From contig REDI01000006.1 of NCBI GenBank assembly GCA_007693595.1, positions 1 through 45,202 of the forward strand: 45,202 bases of DNA. The letters run 5' to 3'. The notes beneath the pieces are model-generated. The model worked only from the letters and a program-made list of their open reading frames with translations, was not told the DNA's origin and ran no database searches. The DNA comes from Deltaproteobacteria bacterium. Lineage in GTDB: Bacteria; Myxococcota_A; UBA796; GCA-2862545. Of this stretch, positions 9,001-16,608 are shown piece after piece (position 1 is the stretch's first letter; every line of letters starts with the position of its first letter). Both the position numbers and the translations under genes were made by a program.

Positions 9001-12000
9001 GCAGGTCCAACGGGGGGCTCGACCTCGACCTTGGCGTGCCCCACGGAGCCGCCCCCGAGCGCGATGGCCTCGACCCGCCACGTGGCGCGCGCAGAGGGAG
9101 CGGCCGCCTCGATCGAGAATCGCCCGGCGCGGTCGGTCTGGACGATCTCCCACAGCCCCGAGCGACGCGCACCGGGAGGGTGCTCCGACGGTACGGGCCC
9201 GCTCCCGACCTTCCCTCCGACCGTTCCCCCATGCACGGCTGACCCGGCGCCCCCGGCCCCGCGGCCAACCCCGGAGATGCCGAGCCCACCGAAGCCAGGC
9301 TCCGGCTCGGGAACGAACTCGTCATCCATCATCGCGTCGAGCTCGTTGTCGCGCAGAGACCCTCGCCGCGCCTTGCGCATGCGGGCCTGCTCCTTCACGC
9401 GGGCAGCCTCGGCGAGCAGGCTGGAGGAGACCCCGATGGACTCTGCGGCGCCGGTGAGCGTGCGCGCGGCGGCGGCGTAGGCGCGGCCTCCGCTGGGCTG
9501 GGTGAAGAGGTTCAGGCCTAGTCGCGACGCCTCCCCTTGGTCTTGGATCAAGGCGATGTCGGAGGCGCGGACCAGGACTTGGGCGCGTTGAGGTCGCCCT
9601 GAGGGATCCCGAACGACGCCTGATACGCTCCAGCGGCCCTCGTGGATCTCTGCATCGAGCGCGACTCCGAGGGCGGCGTCGAGCTCCCGGTCGTGGGCGA
9701 CCGATCCCTCGGGGGTGGTGGCGACGATCGAGACGGAGCCGTGCCAGCTCGGATCGGGCTGGGGTCTCCATCGCTGGCCGGCGCGGATCACGGCTGCGTC
9801 GAGGAGGGTGCCCCGCTCCGCCGTCACCAACGCGGCGCCCTCGCTCATTCCTATCGAAGCGGGCTGACCGATCTGCAGCGCTCCGTCGAGGAGCAAGCTG
9901 GCACCTTCGCGCACGTGGAGGGCGTGGTGCGTCGCCGCTGCGGCCGCGTCTTCTCGCACCGCCGTCAAGATGTAGTGGCCCGGTTCTAGGGTGGGAAGGG
10001 TGAAGGAGTGTTCCTCGTCGCTCAGGACCACCTTGCCATCGTGCACGAGTCGGAGGACACCTTGGGGCGGGGTGGGGCGGCCCAGGGGCTCGAAGGCTCG
10101 AAGAGGCTCCGGTCGGAGCTTGGTCTTGAGGACGATCGGCTCCGCTGCGGCGGGCCCGGCATCGCGTCGACGAACCTTGACGCGGACCACCCCTGCATCG
10201 CCGCGGAGCCGCACCTTCCCCCCATGGGCGGAGTGGAGGACCTCGCTGTCGAGGTCCAGCTCGAGCGCGGGCTGCTCGAAGAGCCGCTGACGTCGCGTTG
10301 TCACCGAGGACAGGGGGAGGGCAGCGTGGAGCTGCCAGGACAGGCCCTCGGCGGGGGCTAGCAGCGAGACGAGGCCTCGCGCATCGGTGCGCGCGACGCG
10401 GTCTTGACCGAGGTTGTCGGACAACTGGACAGGGTGGTTGGACAGGGGGAGTCCATCCGCATCCCGGACCTTGGCGTAGCGGGCTTCGGGGTCCCCTTCG
10501 AGGGTGAGGGTGTGGGGGAGCGGGCTCTCTGGGAGGGTCTTGAGGGTCGCGAGGCGGCGGGGGGAGTCCTCGCCAGGGGGCAGCGCCCACAGCTCGTAGG
10601 TGCTGGGCCCGTTCTGGCGCTGGGACCGAGGGAGGGTGAGGCTGCCCTGGATCGTGCCGTAGTCATCGCTGGACAGGCGGAGGGTCTGGTGTACGAGTGG
10701 ATCGCGACGCCCCGCGGTACGCAGCTCGACCGTCCAGCTACCCGAGATCGGATCGCCGTCACGGATCCCGGCGATGCGAAACCGTGCCTGATCTCCGGGG
10801 AGGTAGATCGGTCGGTCGAGATCCAGTCCGACCCGAAGCCCTGCGCTCGGTCGGTTCCTCTCGGAGCGGATCTCGAGCATGGCTGGCCCGCCGCTGGTCT
10901 CGGCCAGCACGACCAGACGCTGCCCCGGCGCCTCGAGCCGCGCCAGACCCGAGCCGTCGGCCCGGCCCTCGATAGCTCGCTCCCCGACCGCCAGGATGCG
11001 CGCGCGGGGTACGGGCACGCCGTCGCGTAGCGCGGTCGCCACCAGCTCCCCGCCCACGGTTCGCGCCACCAGCTCGATGTCCGACACCAAGACGAAGGTC
11101 CTGGCCTCTCGGTCAGGCAGGGCGGCCGTGACCGCGTACAGGCCGGGCCGGCGGAGGGGCAGCGGGACCTCGACCTCTCGCTCACGGCCCAGTTCGGCCT
11201 CTCCGAGATCTACGGTGAAGCTTCGATCGGGCGCGATGATGCCCACATCGAGGGCCTCGAGATCCGTCGGAGACCGGCCCGCCCGAACGTAGCCCTCGAG
11301 ATCGATGGCGTGCAGCCGGATCTCGACCTCGGAGACGTTGCGTACCGTGAGGGTCACCTTGGGGTCTCTCGGCTGACGACCGGGGCTTCGGATGACCAAG
11401 GCGGGCTCCGAGAGGGTCTTCTTGACCCTGTGTGCGTCGGAGCGGCCGGCGAGGATCTGAGCTTCGAGCCAGGCGAGTCCGCCAGCCTCGTCGAGCTCGA
11501 CGCGGGCCTGGATCGCCTGTAGGGCGATGGCTTGGCCGGCGAAGCGCGCCGCGAGCTCGGTGAGGGCCTCGAGACGCTCCTGCCCCTCGAGCGCGAGAAC
11601 AGCCTCGAAGGCGCGCTCTGGACTGTCGGGCCGGGCGTCGGCGAGCGCGCGCAGCCCCGCGGCGTCTCGGGCCTCGCGGGCCCGGTGGAAGCGCACCTGC
11701 TCCAGGCGGGCCTCGGCAGATCGCCGAAAGGTCGCCGAGGGGAAGCGCTGGAGCAGGTCGACGAGGCGACGCTCCGCTTCGGCCTGGTCGGGCCCCCGAG
11801 TCAGGAGCTGCGCCAGGATCCAGGCGGCTCGCTCCGCGTGGTCGTCGTCCTTGGCAGCCAGCGGCTCCAGGAGCTCCGAGGCTTCGGCGATCCACCCGGC
11901 ATCTGCCAGCTTCGCCCCGAGCTCGAGCCGAGCCTCCCGCGCCTGCTCGCTCTGAGGGTGGCGCTCGATCAAGGACCGGGCGACGATCAGCCCTTGGTCC

Positions 12001-12680
12001 AGCGAGAGCGCGCTCGACAGGAGCACCCGCGCCGCGAGGACCTCGGCGCTGTCCGGGAGGGGCGAGAGCATCGCCATGCCCTGAGCTGGGGGGAGCAGCG
12101 GCGCGAGGAGCAGCCGGTCCGCAGGAGCGCTCTGGCCGCCCTCCGCGATCGCTTCCTGCAGGGTCTTGATGCTGGCCGCGCTGCCCAGGGGCGCGAGCTT
12201 GCGGGCGATCGCGCGTCGACGTTCCAGGGGGAGCTCCAGCCGCAGCGCGGCTGTGAGCAAGGAAGCAGCTTGGTCGGTCCGATCCTGAGAGAGCTTCTCG
12301 GCCCAGGTCTCGAGCTGGTTCGCGGTGGCCTGGTGGCGAGAGGGTCCGAGGGAACTCACCCCCAGCGCCTCGTAGGCGGCGGCGGACTCTGGAGCTCGCC
12401 CTTGAGCCCAGAGGGCCTCCGCGCGCAGCGATCGGGCCGCCCGAGCGCAGGCCGCCTCGTCGGGCACCCGCTCGAGCACCTGATCGGCCTCGGCGGCTCG
12501 ACCTGCCCGGAGCGCCGCCCGACCGAGCATGCAGTGCAGCTCGTGGTCTGGATCGTCGCTCAAGGCTCTCCGCAGGATCGTGAGGGCGGCCTCGGTGCGC
12601 CCCTCGGCCAGGGCGCGGGTCGCGTCCTCGCTGGGGGAGCTCGCGAGAGAGAAGCCAAGCAGCCAGAGCCAGACGAACAT
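6003..12680 (-). CDS. Giant exported alpha-2-macroglobulin-like protein with TPR regions, no thioester
   Basis: 2225 residues. The ATG at 12680 is chosen because GGAGG lies four bases upstream and a signal-peptide-like hydrophobic start follows; the frame is open further upstream but without a better start. Order: signal peptide; TPR-like helical repeats (about 18-400); macroglobulin-type beta domains, including the family motif DRPIYLPGDQARF near 620-635; a Gly-rich linker (about 1120-1170); an A2M-like segment starting near 1173; a helical region where the thioester domain would lie (about 1310-1520); a second TPR region (about 1760-1990); and a final beta domain with an Arg/Gln-rich tail. 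No CxEQ thioester motif is visible anywhere, so covalent trapping of proteases as in classic alpha-2-macroglobulins is unlikely. A protein-interaction or envelope-defence role is inference. The K+ channel gene follows after 21 bases. Confidence 0.8.
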   Translation of the reverse strand: MFVWLWLLGFSLASSPSEDATRALAEGRTEAALTILRRALSDDPDHELHCMLGRAALRAGRAAEADQVLERVPDEAACARAARSLRAEALWAQGRAPESAAAYEALGVSSLGPSRHQATANQLETWAEKLSQDRTDQAASLLTAALRLELPLERRRAIARKLAPLGSAASIKTLQEAIAEGGQSAPADRLLLAPLLPPAQGMAMLSPLPDSAEVLAARVLLSSALSLDQGLIVARSLIERHPQSEQAREARLELGAKLADAGWIAEASELLEPLAAKDDDHAERAAWILAQLLTRGPDQAEAERRLVDLLQRFPSATFRRSAEARLEQVRFHRAREARDAAGLRALADARPDSPERAFEAVLALEGQERLEALTELAARFAGQAIALQAIQARVELDEAGGLAWLEAQILAGRSDAHRVKKTLSEPALVIRSPGRQPRDPKVTLTVRNVSEVEIRLHAIDLEGYVRAGRSPTDLEALDVGIIAPDRSFTVDLGEAELGREREVEVPLPLRRPGLYAVTAALPDREARTFVLVSDIELVARTVGGELVATALRDGVPVPRARILAVGERAIEGRADGSGLARLEAPGQRLVVLAETSGGPAMLEIRSERNRPSAGLRVGLDLDRPIYLPGDQARFRIAGIRDGDPISGSWTVELRTAGRRDPLVHQTLRLSSDDYGTIQGSLTLPRSQRQNGPSTYELWALPPGEDSPRRLATLKTLPESPLPHTLTLEGDPEARYAKVRDADGLPLSNHPVQLSDNLGQDRVARTDARGLVSLLAPAEGLSWQLHAALPLSSVTTRRQRLFEQPALELDLDSEVLHSAHGGKVRLRGDAGVVRVKVRRRDAGPAAAEPIVLKTKLRPEPLRAFEPLGRPTPPQGVLRLVHDGKVVLSDEEHSFTLPTLEPGHYILTAVREDAAAAATHHALHVREGASLLLDGALQIGQPASIGMSEGAALVTAERGTLLDAAVIRAGQRWRPQPDPSWHGSVSIVATTPEGSVAHDRELDAALGVALDAEIHEGRWSVSGVVRDPSGRPQRAQVLVRASDIALIQDQGEASRLGLNLFTQPSGGRAYAAAARTLTGAAESIGVSSSLLAEAARVKEQARMRKARRGSLRDNELDAMMDDEFVPEPEPGFGGLGISGVGRGAGGAGSAVHGGTVGGKVGSGPVPSEHPPGARRSGLWEIVQTDRAGRFSIEAAAPSARATWRVEAIALGGGSVGHAKVEVEPPVGPALVVDPLAPGWPGDEARPRARVLVPEGGAEVRVIDGDTAHRCAEGPGEVCEYELRAMSPGDRRLVSVEVDGVVSARKELSFEVAAGTRDEEGPIYAALVGRPGGTLLGAIALEADPFLSDPRRAAIAGLCALEALPALSGDERDQALVLLRALVGDLRESPGRLDPSTAAAAIELMARSASVLGLPQRDVATFTGPLASIEPADARTRLALTWARAHIDGKAPEATLGRLVREADQLLEEDRALLARLLIKVGEPPTEQPFASDGPHAFLAARAVRGWRGPTIDDLLAAGPPALGDRDRPAWIRAVARELAKPAMPSQAAAGGVARSLQPLDGAITWREREPDTYTPTLSSSESLPARIPQRTDGLPHPDQRVGTSCGTAESPCQIQIGEGVSVPPGVLHPQGGLALVPRAGQVQAVAPGRYTVIGFHRDGRGSRLHVEVGANADTPLGSRPSVFLAQQAEATRDDPLVPLGDAPLQNWPKDLRATVARLRFTHTPTTDATALVAAFENLRDEAPNTPIPLERIAETAKAYQTIGRPDRARSLWQRVLGQDLLAEIGVSRQLERASGRLATIRALRETLRRAPAVREAEQATFALPDRLLALAENLPPQAIEAGVTATDVRLQAAAWDQEYLAFHLDSKEAPEAGLRLATTLYELGARERAVGWTERLQRRFPEHELLDDWLLLEGLARTELQDGRRARPLFTRIAEDDLPLGGGRSGPSPLRDDARYGLGRLAEAQDDLKAALDWYGKVSSAVPEASAARQALQAVSLDTEPVVRLSARGPTRLDLKVANVDQVHVSAFAVDLRTLFLRESGIPRPENLRVEGLSPTWTGTRRLRAGAFPERQELAVPLSGPGAWLVRIDGDGASASVLVVRSDLEVHPVDGTQRRLAVRERNTPVVEAGVRALGGSGIVAAQTDARGVALVPSGSPSLAWRGDHVAFTPDAIALTGPVRRGRASTAPAPDVLQMRQQQRERSRRSSNIQTYDYIGEEVEQSIRASDL

Positions 12681-12856
12681 CGATCCTCCGATCTCTACGA
12701 GAGAACAGTACACCCCACGGGGCGGTGGTTCATCGCATCCCCTCGCTAACGCTGCCATTGACCGCACCTTTACACCCTGCGAGACGTTCCGTGACGCGGC
12801 TAGCCGAAGCGCTCGGACGTTTTGGGCGTCTGAGTACCTACTCACAAGGAGGCCTC

Positions 12857-13507
12857 ATGCTCGCCGGGCTGATCGTTCTCGCGTCGATGGCGCTCGCCCA
12901 CGGCCCGTCCGCTCACGGCGAGGCCGAGCGCGTCGAGCTCACCAGAGACCAGCCGGTCAAGGTGCGCTTCGGTGAGACCGAGGTGTATCTGGTCCGCGAG
13001 ATCAGCCACGTCCTCCTCCGCGACGCCGAGGGCTCGACGCTGGCCAAGCTACCGATCTCACCCCATGATCGTGTGCGGGAGCTCCACCTCGATGGACCGA
13101 TCCGCGATCGATACCGGGTCAGCTCCGGCTTCGGCTACCGCCATCACCCGGTGCTCAAGCAGCGGAGGTTCCACAACGGCATCGATCTCGCCGTCCCGAC
13201 GGGCACCGATGTCTTTGCCCCGGCCGATGGAGAGATCGTCGTGATCGACGAGAACGCGATCAGCGGACGGTACGTCACCCTCGACCACGGCGACGGGATC
13301 CGCACGTCGTATGCCCACCTCAACGCCCTGCCCGCCGTCCCGCTGGGGACCGAGGTTCGCCGGGGACAGCGCTTCGCTCAGACGGGGAACACTGGGCGGA
13401 GCACCGGGCCGCACCTGCACTACATGGTGCTGGTCGACGGCACGCCGATCGATCCTGCGCCTCACCTGCCCAAGCCCGAGTCCGACGCGGTGGCGATGCG
13501 GGACTGA
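12857..13507 (+). CDS. Secreted M23 (LytM-type) peptidase
   Basis: 216 residues. The start at ATG 12857 is supported by AAGGAGG five bases upstream; an upstream in-frame start would add 44 residues lacking signal-peptide character. A signal peptide (1-14) is followed by about 70 residues of beta-rich linker and an M23 domain (about 85-205). The zinc ligands are visible: H106 and D110 in FHNGID, and H188 in the PHLH motif, with H154 (YAHL) and H186 as catalytic His. M23 enzymes cut peptidoglycan cross-links, often Gly-Gly or D-Ala-mDAP bonds, in the periplasm, and some act only as regulators. With all active-site residues present this looks enzymatically competent. It is transcribed divergently from the macroglobulin-like gene and ends six bases before the AIM24 gene that faces it. 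Confidence 0.93.
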   Translation: MLAGLIVLASMALAHGPSAHGEAERVELTRDQPVKVRFGETEVYLVREISHVLLRDAEGSTLAKLPISPHDRVRELHLDGPIRDRYRVSSGFGYRHHPVLKQRRFHNGIDLAVPTGTDVFAPADGEIVVIDENAISGRYVTLDHGDGIRTSYAHLNALPAVPLGTEVRRGQRFAQTGNTGRSTGPHLHYMVLVDGTPIDPAPHLPKPESDAVAMRD

Positions 13508-13522
13508 GGGGGCTCAGCCCCC
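13508..13522. terminator. GC hairpin between convergent M23 and AIM24 genes
   Basis: A perfect 6-base stem (GGGGGC/GCCCCC) with the 3-base loop TCA starts directly after the stop codon of the M23 gene. The loop itself is the reverse-strand stop codon (TGA) of the AIM24 gene. The position between two converging genes suggests a shared transcription terminator, but no T-run follows on either strand, so an intrinsic terminator is not certain. Confidence 0.4.
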
Positions 13523-14242
13523 AGACTTCCCTTGAGGTACGGGCAGCTTCTTGAGGGACTGGAGCATGACCCACCCCGGCCCGGTCAGCTCGGTCATGAA
13601 CAGCCCCTCGCCGCCGAAGAGGGACTTCAGGCAGCCGCCTGTGCCGCGTACCCCGTAGTCCACGTCGCCCGAGAACACGGCGAGGTTTCCGGTACTAACG
13701 AGAATCTTCTCATTCTCGCCGAGCTGGACCGGCACGAAGTCACCCGCGCCGTGCACCACCGCGATCCCGCTACCTGAGAGCTTTTGGAGAAAGAGGCCCG
13801 CGCCCCCGAAGGCCATGGCGGCGGCTGAGCGGGCCATGGTGACGTTGATGTCGACGTCGCCGAGGGCGGCGACGAAGCTCCCTGAGGTGCACACGATGGG
13901 CCCCTTGGAGAGGTCCCAGGTCGCGAGCTTGCCCGGCTGGTTCGAGGTGATCACCACCGGGGCGCCGTCGCGCTCGGCGGTGACTCGAACGAGGGAGGCG
14001 GATTCCCCCGACATCATGCGTCCCACGGCCTTGCCAGCCCCACCGGGTACGCGGAGCTGCCACTTGACACCTTGGTACGCGAGCAGGCCTCCGCGAGAGA
14101 CCCAGAGCTGCTGGCCTTTGTTCAAGGTCAGGCGCAGGACCTGGGAGATGACGCCGTCGACCGTGATCGAGGCGCAGTATCGTTCCAGGGTGGCGGTCTC
14201 GAGGGAGAGCAGGCTGTCGAGCGCGTCGGAGGATTGAGTCAT
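13514..14242 (-). CDS. AIM24-family protein
   Basis: 242 residues from ATG 14242, with AGGAG upstream; an alternative start at 14299 would add 19 residues that overlap the end of arsS. The protein is made of repeating beta strands with many Gly turns (for example GGAGLFLQKLSGSG and GGEGLFMTELTGPG), which is the double-stranded beta-helix layout of the AIM24/TIM-barrel-unrelated DUF124 family. The C-terminal Gly-Ser-rich end is short. The family is widespread in bacteria and is found in yeast mitochondria, but no biochemical activity is established. There is no signal peptide, so it is probably cytoplasmic. It lies 37 bases downstream of arsS on the same strand and may be the third gene of the arsenosugar-type operon; that link is positional only. 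Confidence 0.85.
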   Translation of the reverse strand: MTQSSDALDSLLSLETATLERYCASITVDGVISQVLRLTLNKGQQLWVSRGGLLAYQGVKWQLRVPGGAGKAVGRMMSGESASLVRVTAERDGAPVVITSNQPGKLATWDLSKGPIVCTSGSFVAALGDVDINVTMARSAAAMAFGGAGLFLQKLSGSGIAVVHGAGDFVPVQLGENEKILVSTGNLAVFSGDVDYGVRGTGGCLKSLFGGEGLFMTELTGPGWVMLQSLKKLPVPQGKSGG

Positions 14243-14279
14243 GGTGGCGGGCTCCTGCCGAGGTTCTGTGGAGTGTACC

Positions 14280-15335
14280 TCAGGTGGTCGCCCCAGCACA
14301 CGAGCTTCCCGCTCCCGCCGTACAGCCGAAGCAGTGCCGGGCCGTGCGGATCGCGTGCGCCGACCAGACTGGGAGATCGAGGTCTGCGATGTGGGGACGC
14401 GCGATCGCTGAGGTCATGTTCAGCATCTGGTTGAAGTCACAGTCGTAGACCCGACCATCCCACCCGACCGAGATCGTGTCGCGGCACATCAGCCCTTCGA
14501 GGGTGGCGGGGTTGAACTCGCTCACGAGCCGTCGCATGTAGGGCTCGAGGTTTCCGCTCGTGTCGAGCCACTCTAAGAAGCGGGAGATCGGCATGTTGGT
14601 CAGGGCGATCAGCCGATCGAAGCTCACGCCGTGGTCGCGGTCGAGCACCCGCTTGTAGTCCTGCTCCAGCGCGGCCTGGCTGGCTGGGAGGAAGGCGCCC
14701 GCGGGGTTGTGGACCAGGGTCAGGCGACAGGAGGGATCTCCGGTGCCGTAGCCCGCGGCGTTCAGGCGGCGCAGCGCTTCGATCGACCGATTGAAGGCCC
14801 CATCGCCCCGCTGCGCGTCGGTGTTTCGCGGGCGAGGGTGGGGAAGCGAGGCGACGACTTCGACCTGGTGCTCGGCCAGAAAAGGGATCAGATCGGCGTT
14901 CTTTGCCAGGAGCAGGACCGAGAGGTTGCAGCGGTCGATCACCTGGACGCCGGACCTGTGGCAGTGGGCGACGATCCGTCGAAAGTTGGGGTTGAGCTCC
15001 GGGGCCCCCCCTGTGAGGTCCACCGTCTGGGGCTGGAGGCGCTCGATGGCCTGCATGCAGGCCTCGGCGGTCTCGGTGCTCATGTTCTGCGCGATCCGGT
15101 CGGGGCCGGCGTCGACGTGACAGTGGAGGCAGGCCATATTGCACAGCTTGCCCAAGTTGAGCTGCAAGACGCGGAAGGGTCCGGGCCGCAGCCCCTCGTG
15201 ACCGCTGTGGCGGAGCTGGTCTTCGAAGTCACCCCCCGGCAGGTCGAGCGCGTCGAGCATGGCGAGCTGGAGGGCGGGATCGGCGAGAGCGACGCGGCGC
15301 TTCGCGAGGGTCTGCGTCCTTCGAGGGCGGTTCAT
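14280..15335 (-). CDS. arsS: ArsS-type radical SAM enzyme of arsenosugar biosynthesis
   Basis: 351 residues, ATG at 15335. The radical SAM iron-sulphur motif CNMACLHC is at 65-72 (C65, C69, C72, the CxxxCxxC form). The C-terminal half carries further conserved Cys, including the HCFGCTAGAGSSC motif near the end, typical of the ArsS family (C-terminal DUF3641). ArsS joins a deoxyadenosyl group from S-adenosylmethionine to dimethylarsenite, a step to arsenosugar and arsenolipid precursors. The start overlaps the stop of the upstream peroxidase-like gene by ATGA, implying translational coupling. An open frame extends far upstream through that gene in another frame but has no coding character. 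The methyltransferase ArsM, which normally supplies the substrate, is not in this window. Confidence 0.9.
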   Translation of the reverse strand: MNRPRRTQTLAKRRVALADPALQLAMLDALDLPGGDFEDQLRHSGHEGLRPGPFRVLQLNLGKLCNMACLHCHVDAGPDRIAQNMSTETAEACMQAIERLQPQTVDLTGGAPELNPNFRRIVAHCHRSGVQVIDRCNLSVLLLAKNADLIPFLAEHQVEVVASLPHPRPRNTDAQRGDGAFNRSIEALRRLNAAGYGTGDPSCRLTLVHNPAGAFLPASQAALEQDYKRVLDRDHGVSFDRLIALTNMPISRFLEWLDTSGNLEPYMRRLVSEFNPATLEGLMCRDTISVGWDGRVYDCDFNQMLNMTSAIARPHIADLDLPVWSAHAIRTARHCFGCTAGAGSSCAGATT

Positions 15336-15667
15336 GTCATGCTCTTCTTGCGGGTATGTTCGAGCATCTGCGCGCCGTGCACCAAGGACGCCCCGCCCCG
15401 GATCGCCGCGGCGACGTGCACGGCCTCGGTCATCTGGTCGAGGTCGGCGCCGGCTTCGAGACAGCCGGTCGAGTAGGCGTCGATGCAGTAGGGGCACTGC
15501 ACGGCGTGCGCGACGGCCAAGGCGATCAGCGACTTCTCGCGAGCGGTGAGGGCGCCCTCTTCGAAGACCTTTTCGTACCAGCCGAAGAAGGCCTGGGCGA
15601 GCTCGGGGGCGCCGTCCGCGATCTCGCCGAACTGGGAGAGATGTTGGGGCTTGTAGTAGGTGTCCAT
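15332..15667 (-). CDS. Arsenosugar biosynthesis-associated AhpD-like peroxidase
   Basis: 111 residues from ATG 15667 (GGAG six bases upstream); an in-frame Met 11 codons further upstream and the open-frame limit at 15721 are less well supported. All-helical carboxymuconolactone decarboxylase/AhpD fold with the redox motif CPYC at 58-61 and the following helix with His/Asp. Such small CxxC proteins are regularly encoded next to arsS and are annotated as arsenosugar biosynthesis-associated peroxidase-like proteins. The gene stop overlaps the arsS start by four bases (ATGA). The exact reaction is unknown; thiol-dependent reduction of an arsenic or peroxide substrate is a guess. It is transcribed divergently from the DUF547 lipoprotein gene, with 116 bases between the starts. 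Confidence 0.88.
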   Translation of the reverse strand: MDTYYKPQHLSQFGEIADGAPELAQAFFGWYEKVFEEGALTAREKSLIALAVAHAVQCPYCIDAYSTGCLEAGADLDQMTEAVHVAAAIRGGASLVHGAQMLEHTRKKSMT

Positions 15668-15783
15668 GTCCGCTCCGGGTGACGCGGACTGGGGTAGCAT
15701 CTCCGGCTCCTCCCCGCCCACGGCGCTGTCGGGGTAGTCTCCTCGTCACCCGATCCGCTACAGCCGGAGGACCTGGAGTCATC

Positions 15784-16557
15784 ATGAGAGCGATCGTCCT
15801 GAGTCTGGCCCTCGTGCTCGCGCCTGCGTGCACCCGCGTCGTCGAACCTCGTGGGACCCCAGCGGTGGCCCCCGCAGGGGAGCCCTTCTCGCACGAGGTC
15901 TTCGCCGAGGTCCTCGCGGCCTCCGTCGATGAGCGAGGTCTCATCGACTATGCGGGGCTCCAAGCCGACCGCGCGAAGCTCGACACCTACACCGCGACCC
16001 TGGCGGCCGAGTCTCCCGCGAGCCACCCCGAGCGCTTCCCGACCAAGGACGCGGAGCTCGCCTATTGGATCAACGCCTACAACGCCCTGGCCATCACCGC
16101 GGTCATCGATCGCCCTGGGCTCGATCGGGTGATCGACAACCGGATCGACTTCTTCTGGCGCTCTCGGTACCCGCTGGGCGACCTCAAGGTCAGCCTCTAC
16201 CATCTCGAGAATGAGATCGTCCGCAAACACTTCGATGATCCGCGAATCCACTTCGCGCTGAACTGCCAGTCCGCGGGCTGCCCGAAGATGCGGCAGGAGC
16301 CCTTCCCGGCGATGGGCCTCGACGCGGTCCTCGACGCCGAGACGAGGGCGTTTTTGCAAGACCCACGGAACGTGCGCGTCGAGGGCGATACGCTCCATCT
16401 CTCGCAGATCTTCCAGTGGTACCCCAAGGACTTCGCCGCCGAGGGGGGGGCCGAGGCCTTCGTGCGAGCGCGGTTGGACGACCTGCCGAAGACCTCAGAG
16501 CTAGCTTATATCCCCTACGACTGGGCGCTCATCTCGCAGCCAGGCCGCAAGCCCTGA
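15784..16557 (+). CDS. DUF547 domain lipoprotein
   Basis: 257 residues from ATG 15784, with GGAG six bases upstream. The signal peptide ends in the lipobox LAPAC, so the mature protein should be lipid-anchored at Cys16. The DUF547 domain covers about residues 40-240 and contains AYWINAYNALAI, the family's central motif, and NCQSAGCP, where Cys residues are spaced for a disulphide or a catalytic site. DUF547 is common in marine and soil proteobacteria and its chemistry is unknown; it is distantly related to papain-like and transglutaminase folds. The gene opens a plus-strand cluster with two more exported proteins (51 and 56 bases between genes). Confidence 0.9.
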   Translation: MRAIVLSLALVLAPACTRVVEPRGTPAVAPAGEPFSHEVFAEVLAASVDERGLIDYAGLQADRAKLDTYTATLAAESPASHPERFPTKDAELAYWINAYNALAITAVIDRPGLDRVIDNRIDFFWRSRYPLGDLKVSLYHLENEIVRKHFDDPRIHFALNCQSAGCPKMRQEPFPAMGLDAVLDAETRAFLQDPRNVRVEGDTLHLSQIFQWYPKDFAAEGGAEAFVRARLDDLPKTSELAYIPYDWALISQPGRKP

Positions 16558-16608
16558 GCACGGTCAGTGCGCCTCGAATGAACCGCGCCCGCTCGACGTC
16601 CCAGGGAC

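Noticed and set aside
12681-12845. Extension of the macroglobulin-like frame upstream of 12680
   Set aside because: No signal peptide-like start; ATG 12680 has a strong GGAGG and leads directly into a hydrophobic segment.
15336-15944. Upstream extension of the arsS frame to 554 codons
   Set aside because: The extra part is opposite or overlaps the peroxidase gene in another frame and has no family similarity. The real ArsS N terminus begins at 15335, and the ATGA overlap supports it.
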